Positions 1-14,222 of a stretch of DNA of 64,000 bases are shown here, piece by piece (positions within the stretch are counted from its first letter, which is position 1; every line of letters begins with the position of its first letter). The notes below the pieces were generated by a model. That model was not told the DNA's origin. It searched no databases and worked only from the letters and a program-made list of their open reading frames with translations. Position numbers and translations under genes: made by a program. The DNA is from Apiospora phragmitis. Lineage: Eukaryota > Ascomycota > Sordariomycetes > Amphisphaeriales > Apiosporaceae. The DNA lies in NCBI GenBank assembly GCA_038363925.1, contig JAQQWL010000002.1, positions 5,394,001 through 5,458,000 of the forward strand, written 5' to 3'.

Positions 1-452
1 TATGGGGGGGATAAGCACTTAACGGGAGTCACGTAACGAGCGACAGGATTACGACGCTCCCGGTAAACCACGAGCTACGGGATCACGACGCTCCCGGTGA
101 GCTAACCGGAACGGATTATTAATCCGCGATATGATCTAAAGAAATTAGTAAAGAAAGGATTAAATATATAATTATAAACGTTTTTTATATATTTTATATA
201 AATATATTATTTTAATAATTAATTTAAATATTAACCTTAATTTATTAATAAGGTATATTATTTTAATAACCTTATTATAAATACCTTTACGCCTATACCT
301 TTACGTTATATTTATTCTTACGGTTATTATATATTATATCGATAAAAGCGGACCTTTATCGCACGTTTAAATACTTTTTCGTATTATTAAATATAAACCC
401 TTCGGTACGTTTTACTAGGTTTTTATTTAAACCCTTAATAACGTTCGTTATA
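1..452 (+). repeat. 5' LTR of gypsy element A (left end outside window)
   Basis: This is the right-hand 450 bases or so of an LTR. It is nearly collinear with the LTR at 15003-15632, including the same variable block of CTCCCGGT repeats near the start, so the two are read as the 5' and 3' LTRs of one element. The end is a RIP-altered form of CGTTCGTTACA, the 3' terminus seen in every LTR of this family here. What follows it at 453 is the primer-binding and leader region. The first base of the window is already inside the LTR, so the 5' flank and target duplication cannot be seen. Confidence 0.8.
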
Positions 453-3400
453 TTTTAATTACTTTTATTCTTACGAGTTCCTACTTTAAACCTTTAAATA
501 ATAATACTTATAGGAACTATATCTACACCTAAACCTAATAACACCCCTCGTTACGGGAAAGCCTCTATTATTATCGTAAACACCCCTTAGCGGGACCCCG
601 CTATAGAAGTAAATAGCGATAATAGCGACGACGGCTTTACCCGATAAACGTTAATTAAACGAATTAAGGAACTTAAGCAGGAAAGCGCTAACTATTAATA
701 CTACTACGCTAAGCTCGAAAAGGAACGTAACGCCCTCTTAATACGGGAAAACCTAAGATAAATACCCGATATCGATAAGCTATATAAAGAAGTACGTCTC
801 CTCCGTACCGCCGCTAACATTATTTAAACCCCAGTCGCCCTAAAGAAAGGGATAAAGATCAGTTTACCCACGCTATTCGACGGGACGAGCGGGAACCTCT
901 AAAAATTCCTCGTTCAAATTAAAACCTATTAACGGTTCGACGAAAAAATATTCGGGGACCCCACTTAACGAGACGTCTACGCCGCCTCGTTCTTTAAAAC
1001 TAAAACGCTCGCTTAATTTAAACCCTACCTTAATAAACTTATAAAAAATAATTAACAAATCGAACTATGCCGCACGGAGGTATAACGTATCTTCGGAAAT
1101 TACGATAGCTTCGAGAACGCCTTTAAGTCACTTTTCTAAGACCCCGACGAAAAACGATAAGTAAAAAGAGAGCTTAAAACTTTTAAGTAAAAAGGATTAG
1201 CCGCCGCCTATACCGCCGAGTTCCGACGCATTATAGCCTGACTAAACTATACCGAAGCTATTAAAATCATAATATATTACCGAAAATTAAAAAAGGACGT
1301 TAAAAATAAACTTAGCCGGCTCGATACCCCCGATAATTTCTTTTCGTATATAAAGCTTATAATTAAGATCGATACTCGTATATATAAACGACGCCGCGAA
1401 AAATAAAGCGGACAGTAACGATAAATTAATTAGATCCAGGCTAATATAGGACGACCACGTTACTATTATAATATATAGCTTAAAAATATTGCCGCGCATA
1501 ATTACTATAATAAACCTATAAATTTTAACGCTATTAAATATAATAAAAATAATAAAAAATAAAGTATTACCTGCTATAACTATTAAAAACAAAGGTATTA
1601 CTTTTAAAAATATCGAGCCCCGAGGAAGGATTATTAGAAAATCCTTAAAAAACAACATATTAACGCTATACGAAGCGAGGACACCCCTATATTAATTAGT
1701 AAAAGAAATAATACTATTATTAACCACGGCAGCTTATCTTAAATAGCCTATTATAATAATAAGTACACCTTTTACTTAGCGGATAAAAAAGGAACGGAAT
1801 AATTCCTTAAAACCTCGAGAAATAAAGGCAGCTATAACCGAAGCCTCGTAATAATAAGCCGAGAACGCGCCCTTATATATAATAAAGGAAGCGATTCTAC
1901 CGAAAACATTACGAGCTAGCCAAAATAGTCGACGAGCTACGAACGTTTAATTAATATATTAATAAACGAGCTTATAAAAGAAATTACCGAATTTAAAGAT
2001 TTTAAAAATAACGAATAGTTAACTATCCCGGGTATTCCCTACCCGGATTCGAAATACCTACGCTAAATACTTATTATAATAAGATTTAATTAAAAAATCT
2101 ACTGTAATTACGTAGTAAATAATAACCCTCAAGTCTTCCTTATAAACGAAGCATATTTTACGCTCTCGTAAATCTTATACGTATACAACGCTTATACAGA
2201 ATACTTCGCGAAAAAACTCGAAAACGAATAGTTTCTCCGACGAATCGGTAAACGAGTTATTATACGCCTATACCTCGACTACGTAATCGGGAAAATTAAA
2301 ACTTCGATCTTTAATAAATAACGCGCGTACTTATTAGTACGGGAAGACTTAAAGTGGCTATAACGGTACTACTTAGGAAGATAGGATTAAAGGGAGTGCG
2401 TCGAGAACTAATACCTCGAGCACGCCTAAGAAAAATCGCGAACTTATAAACATTTAAAGAAAAGCGCCTAATACTTTTAAAACGTATAAATATACGCCCG
2501 ATAAAAAAAAAACCCTTATTATAATAAGGGATTTATAAAGCGCTTATAAACTTTAGCGAACTTAATAAACTTCCGAACCGCCTAAAGAACCCGAATTTTA
2601 AGTACTAGGAATAAAATTATACACGAGGAGGAGTATAAAAATACCTCCGCTAAAATACTAAAAGGAAGCTCTTTATAAAGAAAGAAAAGAACGATAACGA
2701 TGATAAAACGGTCGATCGTAAGACTTTATTACTTATTTAAAAAGATATCGGTCGAGAAATAAACGCCGCCGAATATAAAGGGATAATACCAAGCGAACCA
2801 AAAAAGGTCCCTGTACTAAATAACGGATAAATAAGATATTTAAAAACATATTATCCTAATAATAAGCGTAAAAAGAATCTATATTAAAACGCTACTTAAT
2901 AGCGAAACGTAAGGAAACTATATTTTATTACGAATTATTAACCGCCTAAAACTTAAATAATAAGAAAAAAAACGCCCTATACCAATTTAAAACCGTCGAT
3001 AAAGGACTTATAACTTATAAAGATAGAAAAGTACGGAAAGAAGTCGCGAACCTTCCGGTCGATATCGAAAAACGTTACGAACAAATTACATATAATATTA
3101 CGGACGTCGTAAAATACAATATAATTTTAAGAATACCCTAATTACGGGTAAGTAATTTTAAAATTAATTAAAAAACAGGCTAATTTTAATAAAATATATG
3201 AAAAAAGGTTTAATCGATAAGTAGCGGTTTAAAAAGTAACCTTTTAATAAACTTAAAATACTTAAAATATATATTATTATTAAAAAACCTAAGCCGAGCG
3301 TTATAACGACCGTATTAAAAAAGTACCGGTAGTTTATAAACTTTTTTAATAAGAAATTAAAAACAGGTTTACCGTTTTATATATAATAAAATTACGAAAT

Positions 3401-3730
3401 ACTTTTTAAAAAAAGAAAGGAACCACCTTTTAAACTTATATATAAGCTTAACCAGGAGTACGAGGTAGTACTTAAACAGTATATTACGGAAAACCTCGGG
3501 AAAAGAGTTATATAACTATTTACATCGCTAACAGGCTTCCCTATCCTCTTCGTCCTAAAGAAAAGCAAGGACGGGAAACCTAAGTGGCGTATATATATCG
3601 ATTATTAAAAGCTTAACGAAATTATTATTAAGAACCGATACCCCTTGCTTTTAATTAGCGACTTACGGAATAAATTATTACACGTTAAAATCTTTATAGC
3701 GTTTAACATCCTTAACGTATATAACCTAAT
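453..3730 (+). mobile_element. Element A internal part 1: RIP-degraded gag, protease and first half of RT
   Basis: Conceptual plus-strand translation, with many stops, shows a Gag segment related to FDGTSGNL...KFL at about 870-1000. Near 3590-3730 it shows the reverse transcriptase stretch with the pattern VYIDY.KLNEI, then FNILNVYNLI at the very end. This matches the start of the Ty3/gypsy RT palm. The reading stops abruptly at 3730, where element B begins. There is no intact frame; stops are mainly TAA and TAG, as expected from CAA and CAG changed by RIP. The element cannot encode protein now. Confidence 0.8.
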
Positions 3731-4390
3731 TATAACGAACGCTATTAGGGGTTTAAATAGAAACCTAGTAAAACGTACCGAAGGGTTTATGTTTAATAAT
3801 ACGAGAGAGTATCTAAACGTGTGATAGAGGTCCGCTTTTATCGATATAATATATAATAGCCGTAGGAATAAATATAACGTAAAGGTGTAAACGTAAAGGT
3901 GTAAACGTAAAGGTATTTATAATAGGGTTGTTAAGGTAATATGTTTTATTAATAGGGTAAGATTAATATTTAAATTAATTATTAAAATAAAGAGTGTTTA
4001 TATAAAATATATAGGGAACGTTTATCGTTATATATTTAATCCTTTTTTTACTAATTCTTTTAGTTTAATAATTTATTCCTAATTTAGTTAATAATTCCTT
4101 AAGCCTCTAGGCTTACTAGCTTAGTAGCTTATTCCCCCTGAGCTGGTGATCTTTATAATCCGTTACGTAACCTCCGTCCTTTATCCTTTTTATTTAAGAG
4201 CCTATCCGGCTTGTCGCTAATTATAGAGTGTTCGTACGAGGTGTTAATTAATTACGAAGTATAAGTAAGTTTATATTAATATAGTTAGTAATTTTATCGG
4301 TATTAGTAATATCGTAGCCCGGTTAGGGTATTGTAATTCCGTGCCGTTAATTTATAGGTTTAGGCCGTATAATTAAGTTAAGTCGTAATA
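3731..4390 (-). repeat. 3' LTR of element B
   Basis: On the plus strand it starts TATAACGAAC and ends GTCGTAATA, the RIP-altered forms of the family's TG...CA termini in reverse. It carries two tandem copies of a GTAAACGTAAAG motif near 3886-3910 and a conserved TTACGTAAC palindrome near 4162-4170. A pyrimidine-rich strip directly after it at 4391 is the complement of the polypurine tract. Confidence 0.85.
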
Positions 4391-7300
4391 TTATCCTTCT
4401 TTTTCTGATTATTTTATCTTTAAAGTACTAAATTCTTATAAATACCTTAGTTTTCCTGTTTCGTTAAGTTTTTTAATAAGTTCCTTTTTTTTATTTTTAT
4501 TATAATATATTATTTATTATAATATTTAGTCCTATTAAGAAATCTTCTTATTGTTTTAAATTTAAAAAAACCGAATAGCGTTATAACCTTATTACGTTTA
4601 TTAACGAGTTTAGTATTAAAGTTATACTTTATTTTTCGTATTTATTTTAAAAATAAGCGTATAAAATAATAAAGGGTTTAGGTCGTTACCGTGAGTACGT
4701 TCGTTTCGAGGTGTCTTGTGACGGTTTAGGAACGTTAGTATCGGCCGTTTCTTGCATTATAAACGAGTTTTGTCGCTTTTGTACTGCCGAGTAAGAAATT
4801 AATAACTCGTTTCGTTAAGTTAGCGAGGCTTTAAAACGGGCTTATCGGGAGGCTTAAAAAGCTTTCCTTTAATTAGAGCGGATTAGGGTTTAGTGGGAGT
4901 CTTTAGTAACTCGTAGTGTTAAGATAGCGAAACGTGGCCTTTATTTTTTAAACGAGTTAAAAATATAAAAGCGTGTTAAGTTTAAGGCCGTAATTAACGT
5001 TTATAACTTTAGTACGTTTAACGTGATCGACTAGTTTAAGACGGATATTAATTTCTCGTTCCCGTTTTTTCTTTAAACTTTTCAAGCTTTTTTAAAGCGT
5101 TTTTAAGTATTTTTTAAGTTTTTAAGTATTATTTTTTAGTAAGTACCCTTTTTATTAAACGAGATATTAAAATTTTTATCCTTTTTTCTTTTTATCGTTA
5201 ATTTCCTTAATTTTGTATTCGTATTAATCTGTTTCGACTTCTAGTTATATATTAATTAAGGTTTCTTTGGCCGCTAGCTCGAGTAACGAAATATGAAATA
5301 TAGGATGTATCTATATTATTTTAAATAATAATAATTAGTATTTAGTTTTTAAAATAACTTTTTTAATTTCGAATAGTTTAATTTTTTTAAAGTCGAGTTT
5401 TATACTAGGTCGCTTTATTTTAATATTTCGTTAAAAGAGGTAAACTTTTTCTCCCTTTTTAAAGGTTAATCTTTTTAATTTTGTTTAGTTAGCGTATTTC
5501 TTTATTCGTTTTTAGAAGAAGGTGAGGTCTCGTTATAGTGCTATTTATAATTCTTTTAATTTTTCGATTTATATAATCGCGGCAGGTACTAACACTCTTT
5601 TAAAGGTTTCCGGGTAATTTCTAAGTCGTACTTATAGTTAGCCCGAAATGGTGAAATACGCGTTATTTCGTCATCGGCGCTATTATATACGAATTACGTT
5701 ATAGGTAATAGCGTTACCTAATTATTTTATTCGTAATTAACGTAGTAATGTAGGTATTATTTTAAAGTTTAGTTTATTTTTTCGGTTTATTTATTTATTT
5801 AAGGGTAGTAGGCCGTAAATAATTTATATTTAATACCGAGTTACGTTATAAGTAACTTTTAAAACTTAGATGTAAATAGCTTGTTTCGATTAGAGATAAT
5901 TGTTTTTAATAGCCCGTACTAATTAATAATAGTATAGAGGAAAGTGTAAATTAAATCGCTAATATTATTAAACTTTTTATATAGTAGGAAGTAGGTATAT
6001 TTTATAAGTTTATTTATAATTATTAAAATATTATCGTAGTTAACTTTTATCAATAATTTTTCCGATAAGGGTAGCTTAACTATAAAGTCGAGCGCGATCG
6101 TTTTTTACGCCCGGTTTAGCGGTAGAATTAGTTATAACTCTTTATACGGTCGATATTTTACGGACTTAGTTTTATTATATAGGTCGTATTTATTAATAAC
6201 TTTGGCCACGGTTAGCTTAAGGTTTTTATAATCGAATTATTTAGTAATTCGTTTTTAGGTTTTAAAAACTCTTTAATATCTATACGCGGGGTATTTATAG
6301 AAATCTTTAATAAAATCTTCCCGGTATTATTTAGGGATATAAATCTTATTTCGATAGAAGATAAGACTATTACGGTTTTCGAGGTAATCTTTATCGTAAT
6401 TAATAAAATCGAGGGTTCGGCCCGGTTATTTAAACTTAATAACCTATTCGTTATTATATTAAACGTGGTTTGTAATATTTAATTACTGTAATAATATAAG
6501 GTTACCGTTTTGGTCCTATTTAAAGATAGTTCTAGTTTTAGGTAGGACTTTTTTTTAATAGTCGGGTCGCCTGCTTAATGTGTCGGCGCGACCGTTTTCG
6601 CTACTTTTTCGATAGATAATAGCGAAGTTAAATTTTGAAAGAAATTCAGATTATTATACTTATTGTTTATTTAACTCTTTCGTAGTAATAAACGTTATAA
6701 GATTTTTATAATCGATATAAACCCTTATTAGTTTTATTATTTCGTTAAAATAATGTCTTTATTTTTTAAATGTTTTAATAATAGCTATTAATTCTTTATT
6801 ATAGATTTAGTAATTAAGCTCGGGTTTATTTAGTTTTTTCGAAAAGAATACGATAGGGTGCGACTTTCCGTTATCGTCCCGTTAGTTTAGTTACCCCCCG
6901 ATCGTATAGTTCGATACGTTGGTTTCGATTTTAAAAGATCTGGCTAAATTTATTATACGAAGTATTAGTTCGTTAAGGATTCGCTCTTTTATTATTTAAA
7001 AGGCGGTTTTTTCTGCTTCCGTTTATTTAAATAGTTTATCTTTTTTTATTAAGTTTGTAAAGGGTATCGTTAACTTATTAAATCTAGGGACGAAAATTTA
7101 GTAATAATTAGCTAATTTTAAGAAGGATCTGATTTTTATAGCGTTTATAGGCGTAGGCTATTCTTTAATTATTATAATTTTTAACTGTTTTATTCGTATT
7201 TTTCCGGGGATATTACGTATTTTACGAACGTAATTATTCGTTAATAGAACTCGCTTTTTTTTAAGTTTATTAATAAATTAGTATTTTATAGTTTTTAAAG

Positions 7301-10300
7301 TATTAACTTTATGTATTTTTTATATTATTCTTCGTTTTCGGAGTAAATAAGGTTATTATTAAGGTATATTACGACGAACTTATTGAGGTATTCGCGTAAG
7401 ATATGGTTAATTATTAATTAAAAGTTAATTAACGTGTTAATTAATTTAAACGGTATAGCTTAGTATTCGAAATATTTATATTTTGTTCGGAACGCGGTTT
7501 TTTATTCTTTTTTTTTTAATACGGATTAGGTTATATATGTTAAGGAGGTTAAGCGTTATAAAGATTTTAATATATAATAGCTTATCCCGTAGGTTGTTAA
7601 TTAAAAATAAGGGGTACTGGTTTTTAATAGTGATTTCGTTAAGTTTTCGGTAATCGATATATATACGCTATTTAGGTTTCCCGTTTTTACTCTTTTTTCG
7701 GACGAAAAGGATAGGGAAGCCTGCTAGCGATGTGGATGGTCGTATAACTCCTTTTTCGAAGTTCTCCGTAATATACTCTTTTAGGGCTTATTCGTGCTCC
7801 TGGTTAAGTTTATATATGGGTATAAATAGGGGTTCTTTCCTATTTTTAAAGGGTATTTCGTAATTTTACCGTATATAAAGCGGTAAGCCTGTTTTTAGTT
7901 TTTTATTAAAAAGAGTTTCGAATTACCGGTATTTTTTTAATATAATCGTCGTAACGTTTAGTTTAGGTTTTTTAGTAATAATATATACTTTAAATACTTT
8001 AAATTTATTAGGGGGTCGCTTTTTAAACCGCTATTTATTAACTAAACCTTTTTTTAATATATCTTATTAAAATTAGCTTATTTTTTAATTAATTTTAGAA
8101 TTATTTACCCGTAATTAAGGTATTTTTAAAATTATATCGTATTTTACGACGTTTCGTAATGTTATACGAGATTTATTTGTAACGTTTTTCGATATTAATT
8201 AAAAAGTTCGCGATTTCTTTCCATACTTCTTTATTTTCGTAGGTTATAAATCCTTTATCGACGGTTTTAAATCGGTATAGAGCGTTTTTCTCTTACTATT
8301 CTAATTTTAGGCGGTTAACGATTCGTAGTAAAATATAATTTTTTTACGTTCCGCTATTGAATAGCGCTTTAATATAAACTCTTTTTACATTTATTATTAG
8401 GATAATATGCTCGTAGATATATTATTTATCCGTTATTTAATATAGGGACTTTTTTTAGTCCGCTTGGTGTTATCCTTTTATATTCGGCGGCGTTTATTTC
8501 CCGACCGATATCCTTCTAAGTAAGTAATAAAGTCTTGCGATCGACCGTTTTATCGTTATTATTATTCCTTTCTTTTTTTATAAGGAGCTTCTTTTTAATA
8601 TTTTAGCGGAGGTGTTTTTATACTCCTCCTCGTATACCGTGCTATTCTTAATACTTAAAATTTGGGTTCTTTAAACGGTTCGGAGGTTTATTAGGTTCGC
8701 TAAAGTTTATAAACGTTTTACAGGTCCCTTATTATAGTAAGGGGGTTTTTTTATTAAGCGTATACCTATATGTCTTAAAAGTATTAGGCGTTCCCTTTTA
8801 AACGTTTATAAGGTCGCGATTTTTCTTAAGCGTGTTCGAGGTATTAGTTTTCGACGTACTCTTTTTAATCCCGTTTTTTTAAGTAATATTTTCGCAATTA
8901 CTTTAAATCTTTTTATATTAATAAATATATGCGTTATTTATTAAGAATCGATATTTTAACCTTCTTAATTATATAGTCGGGGTATAAGTTTATAATAACT
9001 TGTTTATTTATTTATTGGGGAAATTATTTGTTTTTAAATTTTTTCGCGAGGTATTTTATATAAGCGTCGTATACGTATAAGATTTATAAGAGCGCGAAGT
9101 ATATTTCGCTTATAAGGGAGATTCGAGGGTTATTATTTATTACGTAATTACCGCGAACTTTTTAATTAAATCCTATCGTAATAAGTATTTGATGTAAATG
9201 TTTTAAATTTAAATAAAGGATACCTAGGATAGTTAATTATCCGTTATTTTTAAGGTTTTTAAATTCGGTAACTTTTTTTATAAGCTCGTTTATTAGTATA
9301 CCGACCAGGCGTTTGTAACCCGTCGATTATTTTAGTTAGTTCGTAATGTTTTCGGTAGAATCGTTTCCTTTATTATATATAGGGGGGCGCTTTCGGCTTA
9401 TTATTACGAGGCTTCGGTTATAGTTACCCTTGTTTTTTAAGGTTTTAAGGAATTATCCCGTTTTTTTTTTATTTATTAAGTAGGAGGTATACTTATTATT
9501 ATAATAGGCTATTTAAAATAGATTACCGTGATTAATAATAGCGCTACTTTTTTTAATAATTAGTATAAGGGTGTCTTCGTTTCGTGTAGTATTAATATAT
9601 TATTTTTCGGGGACTTTCCGATAATTTCTTTTTGGGGGCTCGGTATTTTCGAAAATAATGCCTTTTTTTTTAATAGTTATAATAAGTAATACTTTGTTTT
9701 TTATCGTTTTTATCGCGTTTAGTAGCGTTAAGATTTATAGGTTTATTATAATAGTAACGTGGTTATTTTATATTAGTTTAGATCCGATTAGTTTATTATT
9801 ATTATTCGCCTTGTTTTTTATAGTATTGTTCGTATATGCGAGTATCGATTTTAATTATGAGCTCTATATACGGAAAGAAATTATCGGGGGTATCGAGCCG
9901 GCTAAGTTCGTTCTTAACGTTCTCTTTTAGTTCTCGGTAATATATTATAATTTTAGTAGTTTCGGTATAATTTAATCGGGCTATAATACGTCGGAACTCG
10001 GCGGTATACGCGGCGGCTAATCCTTTTTACTTAAGAGTTTTAAGCTTTCTTTTTACTTATTATTTTTCGTCGAGGTTTTAGAAAAGTAATTTAAAGGCGT
10101 TTTCGAAGCTATCGTAACTTTTGAAGATTCGTTATACTTCTATGCGGTATAATTCTATTTATTAGTTATATTTTATAAGTTTATTTAAATAAAGTTCGAA
10201 TTAAGCGAGCGTTTTATTTTTAAAAAACGAGGTAATGTAAACGACTCGTTAAGTAGGGTTTTAAAACGTTTTTTCGTAAAACCGCTAATAGGCTTTAACC

Positions 10301-10724
10301 TAAACGAGGAACCTTCGTAAGTTTTTAATCGTTCCGTTAAACGGCGTAAATAAATTAATCTTTATTCCTTTTTTTAATATAATAGGGGTTTAAATAATAT
10401 TAGCGGCGGTATAAAAGAGACGTACTTTTTCGCGTAGCTTATTAATATTGGCTATTTATTTTAAGTTTTCCCGTATTAAAAGGGTGTTACGTTCCCTTTT
10501 AAGCTTGGCGTAATAGTATTAATAGTTAGCGTTTTTTTACTTAAATTTTTTAATTGGTTTTGTTAACGCTTATCGGGTAAGGCCGTTATTGTTATTATCG
10601 CTATCTACCTCTATAGCGGGATTCCGTTGAGGGGTATTATTAGGTCTAGGTGTAAATATAATTCTTATAAGTGTTATTATTTAAAGGTTTAAGTAGTAAT
10701 TCGTAAAAATAAAAGTGATTAAAA

Positions 10725-11370
10725 TATAACGAACGTTATTAAAGGTTTAAATAAAAACTTAATAAAACGTATTAAAGGGTGTATATTTAATAATACGAGA
10801 AAGTATTTAAATATATAATAAAGGTTTATTTTTATTAATATAATATATAGTAACCGTAGAAATAAATATAACGTAAAGGTATAAACGAGAAGGTATTTAT
10901 AATAAAAAATTTAAACTAATATATCTTATTAATAAATTAAGATTAATATTTAAATTAATTATTAAAATAAACAGTATTTATATAAAATATATAGGGAACG
11001 TTTATCGTTATATATTTAATCCCTTTTTTATTAATTCTTTTAGCTTAGTAGTTTATTTCTAATTTAGTTAGTAATCCCTTAAGCTTCTAGGCTTATTAAC
11101 TTAATAGCTTATTCCCTTTAAACTAGTAATCCTTATAATCCGTTACGTAACCTCCGTCTTTTATCCTTTTTATTTAAGAGCTTATCCGGCTTATCGCTAA
11201 TTACGAAGTGTTTATACGAGGCGTTAATTAGTCGTAAAGTATAAATAAGTTTATATTAATATAGCTAGCGGTTTTATCGGTATTAATAATATCGTAGCCC
11301 GGTTAAGGCATCGTAGTTCCGTGCCGTTAACTTATAGGTTTAAGCCGCATAATTAGGCTAGGTCGTAATA
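10725..11370 (-). repeat. 5' LTR of element B
   Basis: It is collinear with 3731-4390 over the full length, including the same variable block upstream of the TTACGTAAC motif, so the two belong to one element. The differences are almost all C/T and G/A transitions, as RIP after insertion would produce. The primer-binding region lies just left of 10725. Confidence 0.85.
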
Positions 11371-13602
11371 ATATACCTCGATAATATCCTTATTTACTCC
11401 GAGAACGAAGAATAGTATAAAGAGTACGTAAAGTTAATACTTTAAAAATTATAAGACGCTAATTTATTAATAAACCTAAAGAAAAGCGAGTTTTATTAAT
11501 AAATAATTACGTTTATAAGATACGCGATATCCCTCGGAAAAATACGAATAGAGTAATTAAAAATCGTAATAGTTAAAGAGTAGCTTACGCTTATAAACGT
11601 TACGGAAATTAAATCCTTCTTAAAACTAATTAATTATTACTAAATCTTTATCCCTAAATTTAATAAGTTAGCGACACCCCTTATAAACTTAATAAAAAAA
11701 GACGAACTATTTAAATAAACGGAAGTAAAAAAAACCGCCTTTTAAGTAATAAAGGAGCGAATCCTTAACGAACTAATACTTCGCGTAATAGATCCAGCCA
11801 AACTTTTTAAAATCGAGACCGACGTATCTAACTATGCAATCGGAGGGCAATTAAGTTAACGGGATAATAATAAAAAGTCGCACCTTATCGCATTCTTTTC
11901 GAAAAAACTAAATAAACCCGAGCTTAATTATTAAATTTATATTAAAGAATTAATAATTATTATTAAAATATTCGAAAAATAGAAACATTATTTTAACGGA
12001 ATAATAAAACTAATAAAAGTCTATACCGACTATAAAAACCTTATAACGTTTATTATTACGAAAAAATTAAATAAACGATAAGTACGATAGTTTAAATTTC
12101 TTTCGTAATTTTATTTCTTTATTATTTACCGAAAAAGTAGCGAAAACGGTCGCGTCGACGTATTAATTAGGCGACCTAACTATTAAGAAGAAGTCTTATT
12201 TAAGGCCAGGGTTATTTTTAAATAGGACCGAAACGATAACCTTATACCGTTACGGTAACTAAACGTTACGAACCACGTTTAATATAATAACGAATAAGCC
12301 GCTAAGTTTAAATAATTAGGTCGAACTTTCGATTTTATTAATTACGCTAAGGATTACTTCGAAAACCGTAATATTCTTATCTTTTATTAAAATAAAATCT
12401 ATATCCCTAAATAATATTAAGAAAACTTTATTAAAGACTTCTATAAATACCCCGCGTATAGATATTAAAAAGTATTTAAAACTTAAAAGCGAATTATTAA
12501 ATAATTTAATTATAAAAACTTTAAGCTAACCGTAACTAAGGTTATTAATAAATACGACTTATATAATAAAGCTAAGTCCGTAAAATATCGACCGTACGAA
12601 GAGTTATAACTAATTCTACCGCTAAACCGGGCGTAAAAAACAATCGCGCTCGACTTTATAATTAAACTACCCTTATCGGAAGAACTACTAACCAAGGTTA
12701 GCTACGATAACATCCTAGTAATTACGAATAAATTCACGAAGTATACCTACTTCTTATTATATAAAGAGTTTAGCAATATTAACGATCTAGCTTATACCTT
12801 TTTCTATACTATTATTAATTAGTACAGGTTATTAAAAACAATTATTTCTAATCGAGACAAGCTATTTATAACTAAGTTTTAAAAGTTACTTATAATATAA
12901 CTAGGTATTAAGCACAAGTTATTTATAACTTACTACCCTTAAACGGATAAGTAAACCGAAAAAATAAACTAAACTTTAAAATAATACCTACGCTATTACG
13001 TTAATTATAAGTAAAATAATTAAATAATACTATTATTTATAGCGTAGTTTATATATAATAATATAAATAACGAAACTACGCGCATTTTACTATTTCGGGC
13101 GAACTATAAGTACGACCTAAAAATCGTTAAACAACCCTTAAAAAGAGAATTAATACCTATCGCGACTATATAAGTCGAGAAATTAAAATTTTTTAAACTA
13201 CTCTATAATAAGACCTCACCTTTCTCTAAAAACGAATAAAAAGATACGCCGATAAAACAAGGTTAAAAGGATTAACCTTTAAAGAGGAGGAAAAAGTTTA
13301 CCTCTTACGACGCGATATTAAAACTAAACGACTTAGCGATAAACTAGACTTTAAAAAGATCAGACTATTTAAAATCGCGGAAGTTATTTTAAAAACTAAC
13401 TATCGATTATTATTACCTAAAACAATACGGATACACCCTATATTTTATATCTATTACTCGAACTAGCCTTTAAAAATATATATATCGATATATAGCTAAA
13501 AGTTAAGACAGATTAATACGAGTACGAAGTCGAAAAGATTACCGATAAACGAAAAAAAGAATAAAACTTCTAATACCTCGTTTAATAAAAAGGGTACCTA
13601 TT
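11371..13602 (+). mobile_element. Element A internal part 2: RT from YLDD, RNase H, integrase and start of chromodomain
   Basis: Plus-strand translation resumes with IYLDNILIYSENEE, the RT catalytic YLDD with the second Asp changed to Asn by a G-to-A transition. RNase H follows (KIETDVSNYAIGG near 11.82 kb), then an integrase core (LDFI..LP near 12.65 kb), and at 13515-13597 a chromodomain start with the pattern YEYEVEKI.D.RK followed by YLV and KG. About 50 RT residues expected between YNLI at 3730 and YLDD at 11371 are missing. The frame is broken by many stops. Confidence 0.8.
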
Positions 13603-14222
13603 TATTACGACCTAGCCTAATTATGCAGCCTAAACCCATAATTTACCGGCACGGAACTACTATACCCCGACTAGGCTACGATATTACCGATACTTATAAA
13701 ACCGTTAGCTATATTAATATAAACTTACTTATACTTCGCGATCGACCGCCGCCTAATACGATACCGCCCCGAACAGCTATGGGACGGATAAACATCCCCG
13801 TAAAGGAAAATTAAAGGCGGAGGTTACGTAACGGATTTAGGGATCTAGGACAGATCTTAAGATCCCGCGCCGGATTTAGAAGATTAAAGCAGATTTACGA
13901 GATTTAAAAGAATTAATAAAAGAGGGATTAAATGTATAATTACGAACGTTTCTTATATATTTTATATAAATACTTTTTATTTTAATAATTAATTTAAATA
14001 TTAATTTTAATTTATTAATAAAATATATTATTTTAATAATTTTATTATAAATAACTTCGTCGTTTATACTTTATATTATATTTATTCTTATAGTTATTAT
14101 ATATTATATCGATAAGAGCGGACTTTTATCGCATATTTAAATACTTTCTCGTATTATTAAATATAAACCCTTCGGTACGTCTTACCAGGTTTCTATTTAG
14201 ACCCCTGATAGCGTTCGTTATA
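13603..14222 (+). repeat. Solo LTR inserted in the chromodomain of element A
   Basis: A 620 bp LTR of the same family, flanked by a perfect five-base target duplication CTATT (13598-13602 and 14223-14227). The interrupted chromodomain reading continues on the far side. There is no internal region, so the rest of the element was lost by LTR-LTR recombination. Its variable U3 block, rich in GATCT-type motifs, differs from that of element A but resembles that of element D, so it came from another subfamily. Confidence 0.88.

Larger units (their letters stand above)
3731..11370 (-). mobile_element. Element B: complete chromodomain-type Ty3/gypsy retrotransposon, RIP-inactivated
   Basis: A 7.6 kb element bounded by two LTRs in the same orientation (3731-4390 and 10725-11370) with a purine tract next to the left LTR. 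Reading the minus strand gives, in order, Gag near 10.3-9.6 kb, RT with VDYRKLN near 7.65 kb and the catalytic YLDD changed to YLNN near 7.37 kb, RNase H (ETNVSNY) near 6.93 kb, an integrase region, and a chromodomain ending near 5.15 kb. Stops occur throughout and CpA/TpG is nearly absent. It sits inside the RT of element A in opposite orientation, so it inserted later. The flanking five bases do not match (CTAAT against ATATA), and the A sequence missing at the junction suggests a local deletion. Confidence 0.85.

Noticed and set aside
1287..1658. Hydrophobic 123-codon frame on the minus strand (a related 90-codon one at 9658-9930, plus)
   Set aside because: They are the antisense of the same Gag/zinc-knuckle region in elements A and B. 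RIP removes stops from one antisense frame and gives I/F/Y/L-rich translations.
12510..12695. 61-codon frame on the minus strand in element A
   Set aside because: Antisense of the integrase region, which reads on the plus strand.
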